This document shows, piece after piece, positions 5,689-6,012 of a stretch of 6,012 nucleotides of DNA. This stretch comes from Pseudomonadota bacterium (GTDB lineage Bacteria; Pseudomonadota; Alphaproteobacteria; Rhizobiales; Xanthobacteraceae), in NCBI GenBank assembly GCA_963205465.1, contig CAUJKG010000393.1, forward strand, positions 1 to 6,012. Reading direction: 5' to 3'. Position 1 is the first letter of the stretch. Every line of letters starts with the position of its first letter. Under the pieces are notes generated by a model, which was not told the origin of the DNA, did no database searches, and was given only the letters and a program-made list of their open reading frames with translations. Both the position numbers and the translations under genes were made by a program.

Positions 5689-6012
5689 ATGCGAAAATCG
5701 TTCCTAGGCCTCGCGGTTCTGGCTTTACTGGTCGGTACCTTGGGAGTTCGCGCACAGGAAAAAACCTATGCACGGAGCGATCTGAACGCAGGTGCACAAC
5801 GGCTCGAGAGCCAGCTGCAGCGGGAGCTGGCGAGCCGTCCTCGTTCCCCGGCCGAGTTGAGGAAAGAGGCGGATGCCGCCCTGACCGCAAAAGACGCCCG
5901 CGTGCATGCCCAGCGTCTCGGCGAGATTGCAGTGCACACAGAAAAGGACGCGGCCCTCTGGCTCCGCTACGCCCGCGCGCTCGGAGAGATCAGCCCATCG
6001 AACGCTGCGGAA
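5689..6012 (+). CDS. Exported protein, probable alpha-2-macroglobulin family N-terminus (3' end cut off)
   Basis: Open from ATG 5689 through the right edge, 108 codons seen. GGGGAG (5675-5680) lies 8 nt before the ATG. Residues 1-22 form a Sec signal peptide (MRKS, then a Leu/Ala/Val core, cleavage likely after VRA). There is no lipobox cysteine, so unlike E. coli YfhM it is not predicted to be a lipoprotein. The mature start KTYARSDLNAGAQRLE (25-40) is followed by helical, TPR-like sequence: LRKEADAALTAKD (57-69), then LGEIAVHTEKDAALWLRYARAL (77-98, unbroken). This pattern resembles the N-terminal segment of the large alpha-2-macroglobulin proteins of Bradyrhizobium relatives, periplasmic protease traps often encoded beside penicillin-binding protein 1C. 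The diagnostic bait region and the CxEQ thioester lie beyond the window, so the family call rests on N-terminal resemblance. The alternative is another exported TPR-like protein. Confidence 0.6.
   Translation, partial: MRKSFLGLAVLALLVGTLGVRAQEKTYARSDLNAGAQRLESQLQRELASRPRSPAELRKEADAALTAKDARVHAQRLGEIAVHTEKDAALWLRYARALGEISPSNAAE

Noticed and set aside
5465..5937. Minus-strand open frames opposite the plus-strand exported gene and the divergent region
   Set aside because: They have no ribosome binding site or family resemblance, while the plus strand has a ribosome binding site, a signal peptide and a family-like N-terminus. One of them also overlaps the start of the small exported-protein gene.

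Overview
The window reads as an ordinary chromosomal stretch from a GC-rich alphaproteobacterium, most likely Hyphomicrobiales (Bradyrhizobium/Xanthobacteraceae-like). This rests on base composition, gene style and remembered family resemblance; no search was run.

Layout. From 5066 down to the left edge, four genes lie head to tail on the minus strand with gaps of 1, 25 and 48 bp. In transcription order they are an acyl-CoA dehydrogenase with the catalytic glutamate (5066-3885), a second acyl-CoA dehydrogenase paralogue (3883-2753), an MFE-2/HSD17B4-like short-chain dehydrogenase (2727-1801), and a long acetyl-CoA hydrolase/CoA-transferase family protein (1752 to the edge, C-terminus cut off). 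Upstream is a separate minus-strand gene for a 74-residue exported four-cysteine protein (5468-5244), closed by a clear intrinsic terminator (5187-5219). A 220-bp divergent region separates it from a plus-strand gene starting at 5689 and cut by the right edge. That gene encodes an exported protein resembling the N-terminus of alphaproteobacterial alpha-2-macroglobulin family proteins.

How the genes fit together. The four-gene unit looks like part of a beta-oxidation-type route for an acyl-CoA. The two dehydrogenases probably form one heteromeric enzyme making the 2-enoyl-CoA: the first has the catalytic Glu but no Arg-Gln-Phe-Gly FAD motif, and the second has that motif but no Glu at the usual place. 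The short-chain dehydrogenase would oxidise a 3-hydroxyacyl-CoA, and the CoA-transferase/hydrolase would load or release CoA. No hydratase or thiolase is visible, and the substrate cannot be read from the sequence. The small exported protein and the alpha-2-macroglobulin-like gene are envelope functions and appear unrelated to the operon.

I see no mobile element, CRISPR array, RNA gene or clearly new system. The points most worth a second look are the complementary dehydrogenase pair, a perfect 8-bp inverted repeat across the start codon of the CoA-transferase gene, and a palindrome in the only interval that can hold the operon's own promoter.
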